Shown here one piece after another: positions 15,758 through 23,166 of a DNA stretch of 38,076 bases; within the stretch, counting starts at the first letter, position 1, and each line of letters begins with the position of its first letter. The position numbers and the translations under genes are program-made. Source of the DNA: Stenotrophomonas beteli (GTDB lineage: Bacteria > Pseudomonadota > Gammaproteobacteria > Xanthomonadales > Xanthomonadaceae); the NCBI RefSeq assembly GCF_001431665.1, contig NZ_LLXV01000061.1, forward strand, positions 1 through 38,076. Direction: 5' to 3'. Under the pieces are notes generated by a model. It did no database searches. It had not been told where the DNA came from and saw nothing but the letters and a program-made list of their open reading frames with translations.

Positions 15758-17110
15758 TCAGGAACGCTGGGCGCCGGCGGTGATGGCCGAGGCCTCGCGG
15801 GCGCGCTGCCGCTGCTGGCGGCGCTCCTCGCTGAAGAAGGGATAGAACACGGTGATGAACAGCACGAACAGGAAGGCGTACTGCACGATGGTTCCCGACG
15901 AGCCGTAGATCGCCCACAGGCAGTACACGACGGTCAGGCTGGTCAGGGTCCAGAACGCGCCGGTATGGATGATGGTGTGCGAGCGCTCGACCACGAAGTA
16001 GCAGGCCACGCACGAGTAGATGTAGGGCAGCAGGGTCAGTACAACCGCCGCCGAGGTGATCACGTCGAACTGGGCCGATGCGGTCTCCGAGGTGGAGGTG
16101 ACCAGCACCGCCAGGGTCATCAGCACCGCCACGATCAGCACGCCCTTGACCGGCACGTCATCCTTGTTGGTCTTGCTGAAGATGCTCGGGAACAGGCCAT
16201 CATCGGAAGCTGCCTTGGCACTCTGCGCAGTCAGCAGGATCCAGCCACCGAGCGAACCGGCAGCGCCGATGAAGGCGCACAGGCTGACCAGCGCACCGCC
16301 CCAGCCACCCACGGCCTTGGCCGCGGCCAGCGCGAACGGCGCATCGGAGGTCTGCAGCTCGCCATTGGGCACCATGCCCATGATCACCGAGGAACTGGCG
16401 ATGTAGGCGATGGCGGCCAGGAACACGCCGGCCAGGGTGGCACGGGCCACGTTCTTTTCCGGGTTCTCGACCACACCGGCGGTAACCGAAGCGGACTCGA
16501 CGCCGATGAAGGCCCACAGGGTCAGCGCTGCGGCACTGGAGATCGCGCCGAAGTTCGATTCGCCGGACACGTTGTAGGCGCCCTTGAAGATGTCGGCATC
16601 GAAGAAGAACCAGCCGAAGATGGCGATGCCCAGGATCGGCACCAGCGCGAAACTGGTGGTGACGGTCTGCACGCGGCTGACAAAGGCCGGGCCGATCACG
16701 TTGGCGAAGCTCAGCGCCCATACCAGGATCAGTACCGCGATGCAGCGCACCAGCGGCTCGGACAGGATCGGGAAGAAGTAGCTGAAGTAGCCGACCGCTG
16801 CGATCGGAATGGCAACATTGCCGATCCAGTTGGCGAACCAGTAGATGGTATTGGTCTGGAAACCCATGTAGGGCCCGAACCAGTCACGCGCATAGGCGTA
16901 CGGGCCGCCCGCTTTCGGTGCCAGTTTGCCCAGCTTGGCGAACACGAAGGCCAGCAACAGCGCACCGGCGGTGGTGATCAGCCAGCCCCAGATCGAGGCG
17001 GTACCGATCTTGGCCAGGCTGGACGGCAACAGGAACACACCGGAACCCATCATGTTGCCCGCGACGAGGAAGGTGGCTCCAACCACCCCGATTTTCTTTG
17101 CTTCTGCCAT
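15758..17110 (-). CDS. adiC: Arginine:agmatine antiporter, AdiC-type (APC family)
   Basis: This 450-aa protein of about 12 hydrophobic segments is close to E. coli AdiC throughout. The substrate loop is GNMMGSGVFLLP; NTIYWFANWIGN contains the AdiC Tyr93 position; LWAFIGVESASV holds Trp202 and Glu208; SLGGWILL holds the Trp293 position. It exchanges outside arginine for inside agmatine, removing the decarboxylase product and net protons. The second ATG (17110) is chosen because AGGAG lies 6-7 bp before it; an ATG at 17131 precedes that site. It sits between the DcaP-like porin (77-bp gap) and adiA (20-bp gap) on the same strand. Confidence 0.92.
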   Translation of the reverse strand: MAEAKKIGVVGATFLVAGNMMGSGVFLLPSSLAKIGTASIWGWLITTAGALLLAFVFAKLGKLAPKAGGPYAYARDWFGPYMGFQTNTIYWFANWIGNVAIPIAAVGYFSYFFPILSEPLVRCIAVLILVWALSFANVIGPAFVSRVQTVTTSFALVPILGIAIFGWFFFDADIFKGAYNVSGESNFGAISSAAALTLWAFIGVESASVTAGVVENPEKNVARATLAGVFLAAIAYIASSSVIMGMVPNGELQTSDAPFALAAAKAVGGWGGALVSLCAFIGAAGSLGGWILLTAQSAKAASDDGLFPSIFSKTNKDDVPVKGVLIVAVLMTLAVLVTSTSETASAQFDVITSAAVVLTLLPYIYSCVACYFVVERSHTIIHTGAFWTLTSLTVVYCLWAIYGSSGTIVQYAFLFVLFITVFYPFFSEERRQQRQRAREASAITAGAQRS

Positions 17111-17187
17111 GACAATCTCCTGTACTGGCATGGGCCCGGTACGGCCGGGCGTGGGGACGGGTTGCGCTGGCGTGCAGCCGCTGGCGC

Positions 17188-18621
17188 CTACTTGATGAAG
17201 TTGTACTGCAGGCTGCCCTGCACCCGGACGGTGTCGCCGCGCGCGCCGCCCTGCTGTTCCAGCCGGCCGTACAGCAGCTCCATGCCCATCGTCCAGGACG
17301 GCGCGGGGCTCCAGATCAGGTTGAACACGCCGTAGCGGCTCTGCCGGAATGCATCGGCGGCGAGGGCGGCATTACGCTCCAGGGTCAGCTGGCCAAAGAT
17401 CAGGTTGGAACGCCACAGCCCGGACCAGTAATGGGTGTAACCGACGAAGCCACCGTGCAGGTCAAGCGCGTCGAGCCGGCCGTCGGCGCCGACCACCGCA
17501 TCCAGTCCCGAGCCGGTCAGGTCGGCGGTGTAACGGCTGAGGCCGCGGCCACCCAGCGCACCGAACAGCAACAGGTCGCGCTCGCCCACCGAGGCCGAGC
17601 CACTCAACTGCAGGCCACCGGCCATGCGCCGGTCGCGCTCGCCCTCACCGTCGTAGGCCAGGCTGCGTGCCACCGCGCCCAGCTGCAGGTGGCCCCAGTC
17701 GCGCTCCATGCGCGCGGTCACCGTCACGTCGGGCAACCGGTTCACCGCCGTGCGTCCGTCACTGGCACTGGCCAGTTCGGTCTCCGGGTCTTCGGCAGCG
17801 ACGGTCAGCGTGTTGCCCTTGCCCATCGCGAAGCTGTGGTGGACGCCGGCCACCAGCAGGTAGCCAGCACCACCGGGGCCGGCGAAGTCGAGGGTGTCAG
17901 GCAGGCTGTCGGCATCCATGAAGCTGGAATAACCGTAGCCGGCATAGGTGTTGCCGAGCTGGCCATAGGCATGGCGCAGGCGGAACTGGTAGCCGTCGCT
18001 GCTGCCGAAGAAGTCGTTCTCCAGGTAGAAGCGCAGGTTGCCGTGCGTGGTCGGGCGCCTCGCCTCGAAGCTGAAGCGGGTCTGCTTGGCGTGGATGTTG
18101 AAGTTGGAGACATCACGATGGCTGCCGCCCACCGGCATCGACGAAGGAATGAACTGGTCTTCGTCACCGGCCGCACGCGAATCGGCAATCGCATCGAGCT
18201 TGGCGTAGCCGCCAATGCGGATCACGGTATCCGTGCCCGGAATCGCGAAGAACCCCTTCAGGTCGGGATCGGTCGGACCGGCGGCACTGTCGGGGCGCGA
18301 GGCCGCCGTTGAAGGATCGGCCACCGAGTCGCGCTGCGGCAGCACAGGCTGCGCCACCCCCGGCACCTGGGTGCGATGGATGGCATCGGCGGGAGCGGCC
18401 GCGGAGGCGACAGGCGTCACCGTCGACGGTGCTGCCTGCGCCGGTACAGCGTCGCGCTGTTCAAGCCGGTCCAGCCGTTGCTGCATGCCTTCCAGCGCCT
18501 GCCGCATGGCGGCGATCTCGCGGCGCAACGCCTGTGCATCTTCCGGTTCCCCTTGCTGTGCATACGCTGGCGTGATCGCCAGTGCAGTCAGGCAGGCCAG
18601 ACTCAGTACCGCCAAGCGCAT
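17188..18621 (-). CDS. DcaP-like outer-membrane porin
   Basis: This encodes 477 aa with a clear Sec signal (MRLAVLSLACLTALAITPAYA). A short coiled coil of about residues 28-52 (REIAAMRQALEGMQQRLDRLEQ) resembles the periplasmic trimerising helix of DcaP. A Pro/Ala linker follows, then a beta-barrel that begins GFFAIPGTDTVIRIGGYAKLD, a DcaP hallmark, and ends with an aromatic C-terminal strand (VQGSLQYNFIK). DcaP proteins are trimeric channels for small, often negatively charged organics. Here the gene heads the adiC-adiA cluster, so I infer passage of arginine/agmatine or related solutes. ATG 18621 follows GGAGG; the frame extends further upstream but is not protein-like. Confidence 0.88.
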   Translation of the reverse strand: MRLAVLSLACLTALAITPAYAQQGEPEDAQALRREIAAMRQALEGMQQRLDRLEQRDAVPAQAAPSTVTPVASAAAPADAIHRTQVPGVAQPVLPQRDSVADPSTAASRPDSAAGPTDPDLKGFFAIPGTDTVIRIGGYAKLDAIADSRAAGDEDQFIPSSMPVGGSHRDVSNFNIHAKQTRFSFEARRPTTHGNLRFYLENDFFGSSDGYQFRLRHAYGQLGNTYAGYGYSSFMDADSLPDTLDFAGPGGAGYLLVAGVHHSFAMGKGNTLTVAAEDPETELASASDGRTAVNRLPDVTVTARMERDWGHLQLGAVARSLAYDGEGERDRRMAGGLQLSGSASVGERDLLLFGALGGRGLSRYTADLTGSGLDAVVGADGRLDALDLHGGFVGYTHYWSGLWRSNLIFGQLTLERNAALAADAFRQSRYGVFNLIWSPAPSWTMGMELLYGRLEQQGGARGDTVRVQGSLQYNFIK

Positions 18622-18924
18622 TGCATCCTCCCTGGACGAACACTCGCATCGCACTGCCTGGCCGCACACAGGTGCCGCCCCGGCCTCACGTTGCCGTTGC
18701 TGGAAATGCGGGTACTGCGTTGAAGACACCAGCGAGCCTGCGCTTCGCAGGCAACAGGACGATGACGCCATCCCGTCCCCACCCATGCCGTCACCATCCG
18801 AGCGGCGCTGCCAGAGAGGTGGCGACCGCAGCGGTCTGGGTAACAAGCAGAGGGTGAGAGTGTCGTGAATGGCTGTGCTGCTGCGCCCGGATCAGGGCAG
18901 CCACGGCGCGATATACGTGGCACG
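18622..18924 (-). other. Long untranslated leader of the porin-adi cluster
   Basis: No gene is seen here. If transcription starts near the FNR-linked promoter at about 18942, this is roughly 320 nt of 5' leader before the porin ATG. The minus-strand porin frame stays open to 18846 but its content (Arg/Cys/Ser-rich) is not protein-like. Such a leader leaves room for RNA-level control, but I identify no known riboswitch. Confidence 0.4.
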
Positions 18925-18954
18925 TTGACGCTGTATTCCATGCGTCAAAGGCTA
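18925..18954 (-). promoter_or_regulatory. Predicted start-site region with a second dyad, porin-adi operon
   Basis: TTGACGC (18925-18931) and GCGTCAA (18942-18948) are perfect 7-bp inverted arms with 10 bp between. Just upstream for the minus strand, TAGCCT (18949-18954) is a weak -10 whose centre is about 31 bp from the centre of the FNR box, the spacing of class II FNR promoters. The dyad would then overlap the RNA start, a position suited to a repressor. Confidence 0.4.
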
Positions 18955-18973
18955 GTACAGATGTCGTTTTTGG

Positions 18974-18991
18974 CCTTGATTGGAATCAAGG
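18974..18991. promoter_or_regulatory. Perfect FNR/ANR box
   Basis: TTGAT-TGGA-ATCAA (18976-18989) matches the FNR/ANR consensus TTGAT-N4-ATCAA exactly and is extended to CCTTGATT/AATCAAGG. The only gene it can plausibly drive is the minus-strand porin-adiC-adiA cluster; on the plus strand no gene begins nearby. It implies activation at low oxygen, consistent with the known anaerobic and acid induction of adiA in enterics. Confidence 0.65.
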
Positions 18992-19008
18992 CGTGATGCT
19001 TGATCTCA

Positions 19009-19027
19009 GTCACGATTCATACGTGAC
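19009..19027. promoter_or_regulatory. Third dyad upstream of the FNR box
   Basis: GTCACG and CGTGAC are perfect inverted arms around ATTCATA. The dyad lies about 36 bp beyond the FNR box centre. It may be the site of a second activator. CRP/Clp sites have TGTGA-N6-TCACA; this has the arms in the other order, so it is probably not a Clp site. Confidence 0.35.
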
Positions 19028-19071
19028 CCGGAACAGATCGTGCGCAGGCAGCGATGTCCGCAGGCCGCCCC

Positions 19072-19109
19072 CAAAAGCAGCGGGCCCGCATGTCGCCATG
19101 CGGGCCCGC
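19072..19109 (-). terminator. Rho-independent terminator after dsbG
   Basis: A perfect 13-bp stem GCGGGCCCGCATG / CATGCGGGCCCGC with a 4-nt loop is followed on the minus strand by TGCTTTTGGG. It lies about 27 bp past the dsbG stop. Confidence 0.75.
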
Positions 19110-19135
19110 GCTTCAGAGGAAAGCGATGGCGCTGC

Positions 19136-19978
19136 TCAGCGCGGTCCCAGCACCGTCTGCAGATCGCTCCCCTGTGGTAGGCCGGAGCGGCGCTGCACCT
19201 GGCCCTGGCCATCCTGGAACAGGATGCCGGGCGTTCCCTGGAAGCCCATCTCGATCATCAGCACCTGGTTGGCATCGAGCTTGCCGGCGATGTCACGACT
19301 GATGCTCGGCAGCGCCTTGATGCCACCCCGGTCGAACTGGCGCTCGTTCTCCAGCAACGCTGCGCTCGGGTCGCGTGCGGCGAGGATGGCAGCGGCCTTG
19401 GCAGGGCTGTCTTCCCGGATCACCCCCACCATGATGTGGCGCAGCTGCACTTTGCCGGCATCAACCCATGGCCGCGCCGCTTCCCAGAACTTGTGGCAGT
19501 ACGGGCAGTTGGCATCACTGAACGTATAGACCACACGCGGTGCATCGGCCTTGCCGTCACGTACCCAGGCACTGGCTTCCAGCTTGCTCCAGATCCTGGC
19601 CGACATCGGCGCTGCGACCAGTTTCTCCACCGCCTCGGCCGCCACGTCATTGCCCTCGGCATCGAACAGGCTGCCGACCAGCACATTCTTGCCGTCGGCG
19701 GTGACATAGGCCGCAGCGGGCTGTTGCCCGCCCACCACGCCGGCGAAGCCGCGCAGCCCGCCCGGAGCATCGAACTCGGCGACGACTTCAAAACCGTGCT
19801 TTTCGATGCCCTTGAGCACTGCAGGGCGGTCACCCTTGGCTGTGGCGGTCGGCGCACCCGCCGCCGGTGCCACCGCCGTCTTGCCTGGCGGCGTCTGGGC
19901 CTGGCTGCAGGCGGCCAACGCCAGCAGAACCGGCAGCAACAGCACCGCCGGTGCGGTACGCAGGGAAGTGGACAACAT
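19136..19978 (-). CDS. dsbG: Thiol:disulfide interchange protein DsbG, predicted lipoprotein
   Basis: This 280-aa protein has a lipoprotein signal (LLPVLLALAAC, lipidated C24), a Pro/Ala/Thr linker (25-50), an N-terminal dimerisation domain (about 50-130) and a thioredoxin-fold domain. The active site is CPYC (C158-C161), the DsbG form; DsbC has CGYC. FWEAARPWVDAGKVQLRHIMVGVI and the cis-Pro in GFQGTPG are also DsbG-like. DsbG reduces sulfenic acids and reshuffles disulfides in the periplasm and must be kept reduced. E. coli DsbG is soluble, so the lipid anchor is notable. The gene starts 30 bp after the membrane thioredoxin gene, likely its reductase or partner (inference). Confidence 0.9.
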   Translation of the reverse strand: MLSTSLRTAPAVLLLPVLLALAACSQAQTPPGKTAVAPAAGAPTATAKGDRPAVLKGIEKHGFEVVAEFDAPGGLRGFAGVVGGQQPAAAYVTADGKNVLVGSLFDAEGNDVAAEAVEKLVAAPMSARIWSKLEASAWVRDGKADAPRVVYTFSDANCPYCHKFWEAARPWVDAGKVQLRHIMVGVIREDSPAKAAAILAARDPSAALLENERQFDRGGIKALPSISRDIAGKLDANQVLMIEMGFQGTPGILFQDGQGQVQRRSGLPQGSDLQTVLGPR

Positions 19979-20008
19979 GGGAACTCCGTAGTGAGATGCC
20001 CGCGCAGG

Positions 20009-20812
20009 CTACCGCAGCCGGCGCAGTTTGTGTTCAAGGCCGGCTGCGCTCAGTTCGCCCAGGTGCAGCTCGCGCAGGCGTCCATCCTTGTCGAAGAACA
20101 GTGTGGAAGGATAGGCCTGCACCCCCAGCGCGGTGGACGCCGAAGCGGCGTCGTCCAGCAGCAGGTTGCCCAGCGCAAGCCGCTCCGCGGCGATGAAGTC
20201 CCGGACCTCCTCCACGGTTTCACCCTGGTTGAGGAACACGAACTGCACGCCGGTGTGGGCCCGTTGTGCTGCGGCCAGCACCGGCATCTCACGCCGGCAG
20301 GGCCCGCACCAGCTGGCCCACAGATTGAGCACCACCGGTGCGCCCCGGAACTGCTGCAGATCGATCGGCCTCCCTTCCAGGTCCACCACCTGCACCGCAG
20401 GTAATGGCATCCGCTGTTGCTGCCAGACCGCCAACAGGTAGCTGCCACCTGCCCAGAGCGCCACCCCCAGCAATGCGCCGGCCAGCACCGGCATCCGCAG
20501 TGCACGCCATGGGCGCAGCCGCCAGATGCCCCACAGAAGGCCCGCAGCCAGTACCACGACAGGATGATAGCCACCGTCGGCGATCTGCAGGATGCTCCAC
20601 GGCGCCTGGCGATAGAGACCGAAATTCAATACGACGAAACTGATCCGCCCGCACAGCAGGCCGATCAGCAACATGTCCAGCACCATGCTTGCCGCCGAAG
20701 GCGGCGTCGTTTCGCCCTTGCGGCGCGGCCAGAGATGCGCCACCACCATGGCCAGCAATGCGCTCAACAGCATCACCACCACGGGCATCGGCACCGGTCC
20801 AATACTCGACAT
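20009..20812 (-). CDS. Lgt-like membrane domain fused to a TlpA-type thioredoxin
   Basis: This encodes 267 aa. Residues 1-130 form four or so membrane helices resembling prolipoprotein diacylglyceryl transferase (CGRISFVVLNFGLYRQAPW..IADGGYHP), but the catalytic HGG block of Lgt is not seen. Residues 136-267 are a periplasmic TlpA/ResA thioredoxin domain with ASWCGPC (C169, C172) and AYPSTLFFD holding the cis-Pro. I infer that it passes electrons to DsbG in the next gene. The ATG at 20812 has AGGTGG just upstream; a GTG at 20827 would add five residues and contain that site. The AraC gene upstream ends 87 bp before it. Confidence 0.82.
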   Translation of the reverse strand: MSSIGPVPMPVVVMLLSALLAMVVAHLWPRRKGETTPPSAASMVLDMLLIGLLCGRISFVVLNFGLYRQAPWSILQIADGGYHPVVVLAAGLLWGIWRLRPWRALRMPVLAGALLGVALWAGGSYLLAVWQQQRMPLPAVQVVDLEGRPIDLQQFRGAPVVLNLWASWCGPCRREMPVLAAAQRAHTGVQFVFLNQGETVEEVRDFIAAERLALGNLLLDDAASASTALGVQAYPSTLFFDKDGRLRELHLGELSAAGLEHKLRRLR

Positions 20813-20899
20813 CTGCCACCTGTTCACTCGTATGCTGACTGCATGGTCGAAGCGCCACGCCCGGGTTGCAAGTGCAGCGTCCGCTCCATGCCTCCTGCG

Positions 20900-21967
20900 T
20901 CAGGCAGCACTGCGTCGCATCTGCGCGCCAGCCGCAGGTTGCAGTCCGCGCAGGCTGCCAGCCGCCGAGGGCATCAACGGACGCTCGCGCCGCTTGTGGT
21001 TGACCAGGCGGCGATAGTTGGCTGGCGTCATGCCTACGATGCGCAGGAACAGGCGTCGGAATGCACTCTGATCGGCATAGCCCACACCCCAGGCCACCTC
21101 ATCGATGCCGGCCCCCTGCTGCAGCAGCGTCTGCGCCTTGGCAATGCGCAGGCGCTGGCAATACTCGATCGGGCGCAGCCCGGTGGCCCTGAGGAAGCGC
21201 CGCTGCAATGTGCGGGGTTCCAGCCCTGACACTTCGCAGATTGCGCTCAGCGTGGCGCCACGCGCGGCGGTGGTATGCAGCCATCGTTGCGCCTTCAGCA
21301 CATCGCGATCGCCATGGGCGAAGTTGGCACTGAAGCGCTCCAGATCCTGCTGGATCCCCGCCGGGACGGTAACGCCCAGCTGCTGGGCCACGGCATTGGC
21401 CACCCCTTGGCCATGCAGGCGATAGAGCAGGCGCAGGCCGAGAAAGCGCCAGGCCTGGCTGCCCGCGACGGTCAGCAGATCGCCATCATCGACCAGCGCA
21501 CGTTCGCTCGGCACCCAGCTGGCCGCCTGTGCCTGCAGGCCGGCGTGGCGACCGCCATCCAGAGCACAGATGGTGCGCCCGGCCAGCAGCCCGGCGCGCG
21601 CCAGCACGCTGACGCCATCGCCCGCGGCTGCCAGCAGGCTGCCGCCGTCGTAATGCGCGCGCAGCCAGTCCAGCAGGATCTCGTCGGCACGCAGGCAGAC
21701 GCCCTGGCTGATCTGGCCCGGCACGGCGACCACGCCAGGAATGTCCGCATCGAGGATCTCCGCGCCGGCGATGCGGTGCACCCCGGTCTGGCTGGCCGGC
21801 ACGATCCAGCGCGTCACTACGACGCGCTTGAACGGGCGCCGCTGCTGGTCGGCAAGCCGATTGGCCACATGGGCCATCTCGGTCAGCACCGAGGCCGCCG
21901 AAGGGTCGCCTCCGGGATATTCCACCACCCCCACCTCGACGAATTCTTCGTTCCTGAATCCTTCCAC
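20900..21967 (-). CDS. GlxA-type AraC regulator (DJ-1/PfpI-like domain plus AraC HTH)
   Basis: This encodes 355 aa. Residues 1-190 form a DJ-1/PfpI-like sensor domain (VGVVEYPGGDPSAASVLTEMAHVANRLA ... GVVAVPGQ). Residues about 225-335 form an AraC DNA-binding domain with two helix-turn-helix motifs (ATLSAICEVSGLEPRTLQRRFLRATGLRPIEYCQ and IDEVAWGVGYADQSAFRRLFLRIVGMTPANYRR). The nucleophile cysteine of true DJ-1 enzymes is absent (AAAGDGVSVLARAGLL), as usual in regulators. GTG 21967 is chosen as start because AGGAGG lies 5 bp before it. Its targets are unknown; the closest are the thioredoxin/dsbG pair downstream on the same strand, and the divergent MerR gene. Confidence 0.88.
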   Translation of the reverse strand: MEGFRNEEFVEVGVVEYPGGDPSAASVLTEMAHVANRLADQQRRPFKRVVVTRWIVPASQTGVHRIAGAEILDADIPGVVAVPGQISQGVCLRADEILLDWLRAHYDGGSLLAAAGDGVSVLARAGLLAGRTICALDGGRHAGLQAQAASWVPSERALVDDGDLLTVAGSQAWRFLGLRLLYRLHGQGVANAVAQQLGVTVPAGIQQDLERFSANFAHGDRDVLKAQRWLHTTAARGATLSAICEVSGLEPRTLQRRFLRATGLRPIEYCQRLRIAKAQTLLQQGAGIDEVAWGVGYADQSAFRRLFLRIVGMTPANYRRLVNHKRRERPLMPSAAGSLRGLQPAAGAQMRRSAA

Positions 21968-22091
21968 AGCCCCCTCCTCGGTTCGTTGCAGGCCATCGCG
22001 TGGCCGGTTCAGGCGCAGGGTAGGAACTGCTCCAGCAGCGGGGCTATGAAGAAAGTTGCAAAGTGGACTGAATACGGCGTTGGGACGTCCC

Positions 22092-22123
22092 TTGACCCTG
22101 GAGCGGACTCCAGGCTCCACAAT
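22092..22123 (+). promoter_or_regulatory. MerR-family promoter of the merR-like gene
   Basis: The -35 is TTGACC (22092-22097) and the -10 CACAAT (22118-22123), 20 bp apart. The spacer holds the perfect dyad CCTGGAG-CGGA-CTCCAGG (22097-22114). The layout and CTGGAG...CTCCAG arms closely resemble the ZntR-controlled zntA promoter, which also has a 20-bp spacer. It most likely serves autoregulation of the gene that starts 28 bp downstream. Confidence 0.75.
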
Positions 22124-22150
22124 GGGCGTCAGCATCCGCAGGAATCCGCC

Positions 22151-22549
22151 ATGAACATTGGGCAACTGGCACGCCAGGCTGGCGTACCGATCGATACGGT
22201 GCGCTATTACGAGCGCCAGCAGCTGCTGCCCCCGGCAGCACGTTCGGCCGGGGGCTATCGCATCTTCGGCGAGCCCGATCTGCGTCGCCTGCGCTTCATC
22301 CGCCGCGCCAAGGCGCTGGGCTTCAGCCTGGAGGAGATCGGCGAACTGCTGACCCTCAGCGACCAGCACCGGCATGACATGGGCAGCGTGCGCGACACGG
22401 CGCAGGCGCGCCTGCACGACATCGCACAACGGATGGCGGAACTGCAACGCATGCATGCGGCGCTGTCGCAGCTCGTCGAGGCCTGCCCCGGTCATGGCAC
22501 GCTGGATCAATGCCCGATCCTGGCCGCCCTCACCGATGGCAACGCATGA
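22151..22549 (+). CDS. MerR-family metal-type regulator
   Basis: This 132-aa protein begins MNIGQLARQAGVPIDTVRYYERQQLLPPAARSAGGYR, the MerR winged-helix domain, followed by a dimerisation helix (about 80-110) and a metal-loop pair CPGHGTLDQCPIL (C112, C121). C112 matches CueR C112; the second Cys is one residue later than in CueR. Position 77, Ser in CueR-type monovalent sensors and Cys in ZntR/MerR-type divalent sensors, is Met here by ungapped alignment. The metal or other signal is therefore uncertain. No transporter or oxidase lies next to it; downstream are tRNA genes. It has a strong MerR-type promoter of its own. Confidence 0.9.
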   Translation: MNIGQLARQAGVPIDTVRYYERQQLLPPAARSAGGYRIFGEPDLRRLRFIRRAKALGFSLEEIGELLTLSDQHRHDMGSVRDTAQARLHDIAQRMAELQRMHAALSQLVEACPGHGTLDQCPILAALTDGNA

Positions 22550-22605
22550 GTTCACAGGCATGACATCGCCGTCGCGATCGACGTGAAGAAAAGTGCAACA
22601 AATGC

Positions 22606-22634
22606 TTGCCAACCCCCTGGGGCAAGGCTATTAT
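22606..22634 (+). promoter_or_regulatory. Promoter of first tRNA-Ala/Glu pair
   Basis: TTGCCA (22606-22611) and TATTAT (22629-22634) are separated by exactly 17 bp and end 18 bp before the tRNA-Ala gene. This is a strong sigma-70 promoter with a GC-rich discriminator region, as expected for stable RNA. Confidence 0.75.
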
Positions 22635-22652
22635 TTCGCTCCTCAGCGACGT

Positions 22653-22728
22653 GGGGCCATAGCTCAGCTGGGAGAGCGCCTGCATGGCATGCAGGAGGTC
22701 AGCGGTTCGATCCCGCTTGGCTCCACCA
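22653..22728 (+). tRNA. tRNA-Ala(GGC), copy 1
   Basis: A 76-nt cloverleaf has the acceptor GGGGCCA paired with TGGCTCC and the CCA end encoded. The anticodon stem CCTGC/GCAGG closes the loop ATGGCAT, with anticodon GGC. The TTCGATC T-loop is present. It is identical to two further copies downstream. Confidence 0.97.
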
Positions 22729-22781
22729 AACTTTCGACATTAGGCCGTCGAAAGGTCGCAAAGAACATTGATGAGATCTGC

Positions 22782-22857
22782 GTCCCCATCGTCTAGAGGC
22801 CTAGGACATCACCCTTTCACGGTGGCGACCGGGGTTCGAATCCCCGTGGGGACGCCA
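22782..22857 (+). tRNA. tRNA-Glu(TTC), copy 1
   Basis: A 76-nt gene has the acceptor GTCCCCA/TGGGGAC and encoded CCA. The anticodon loop CTTTCAC gives anticodon TTC. It lies 53 bp after tRNA-Ala and is followed by a terminator, so the first pair is its own transcript. Confidence 0.97.
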
Positions 22858-22875
22858 CTCATCACGAACAACGAG

Positions 22876-22902
22876 GACCCGGCCGATAACCGGGTCTTTT
22901 TT
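22876..22902 (+). terminator. Terminator after first tRNA pair
   Basis: The stem GACCCGG / CCGGGTC with loop CCGATAA is followed by TTTTTT. It lies 19 bp after tRNA-Glu copy 1. Confidence 0.85.
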
Positions 22903-22995
22903 GTTCACCGCCTACCGGCATTCAGGTTGTGGCGTTGCGGTTCCCCTGCCCTCGTGGCCGTGGTTGAACCGGAACGAAAGAAGTTCAAAAAAAGC

Positions 22996-23024
22996 TTCCA
23001 CAAACGTGAACACGCAGGTATGCT
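22996..23024 (+). promoter_or_regulatory. Promoter of tRNA pairs 2 and 3
   Basis: TTCCAC (22996-23001) and TATGCT (23019-23024) are 17 bp apart and end 17 bp before tRNA-Ala copy 2. The discriminator GGCGGCTCGG is GC-rich, as expected for stringent control of stable RNA. Confidence 0.6.
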
Positions 23025-23041
23025 AGGCGGCTCGGTAACAC

Positions 23042-23117
23042 GGGGCCATAGCTCAGCTGGGAGAGCGCCTGCATGGCATGCAGGAGGTCAGCGGTTCGAT
23101 CCCGCTTGGCTCCACCA
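23042..23117 (+). tRNA. tRNA-Ala(GGC), copy 2
   Basis: This has the same 76-nt sequence as copy 1, with anticodon GGC and encoded CCA. It is the first gene of the second transcription unit. Confidence 0.97.
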
Positions 23118-23166
23118 CTTTCGACATTAGGCCGTCGAAGGTTCTACAACTTGAAGTTTTTCGTGC

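Noticed and set aside
13314..15845. Open frame of about 840 codons antisense to adiA
   Set aside because: It mirrors the codon pattern of adiA on the other strand and runs past its ends without domain features.
17188..18846. Longer start for the porin at 18846
   Set aside because: The added 75 residues are Arg/Cys/Ser-rich and would bury the clear signal peptide that follows GGAGG at 18621.
20009..20812. Reading the membrane half as a working Lgt enzyme
   Set aside because: Only the general helix pattern and a GRISFVV/GGYHP resemblance remain; the catalytic HGG block and essential residues of Lgt are not present.
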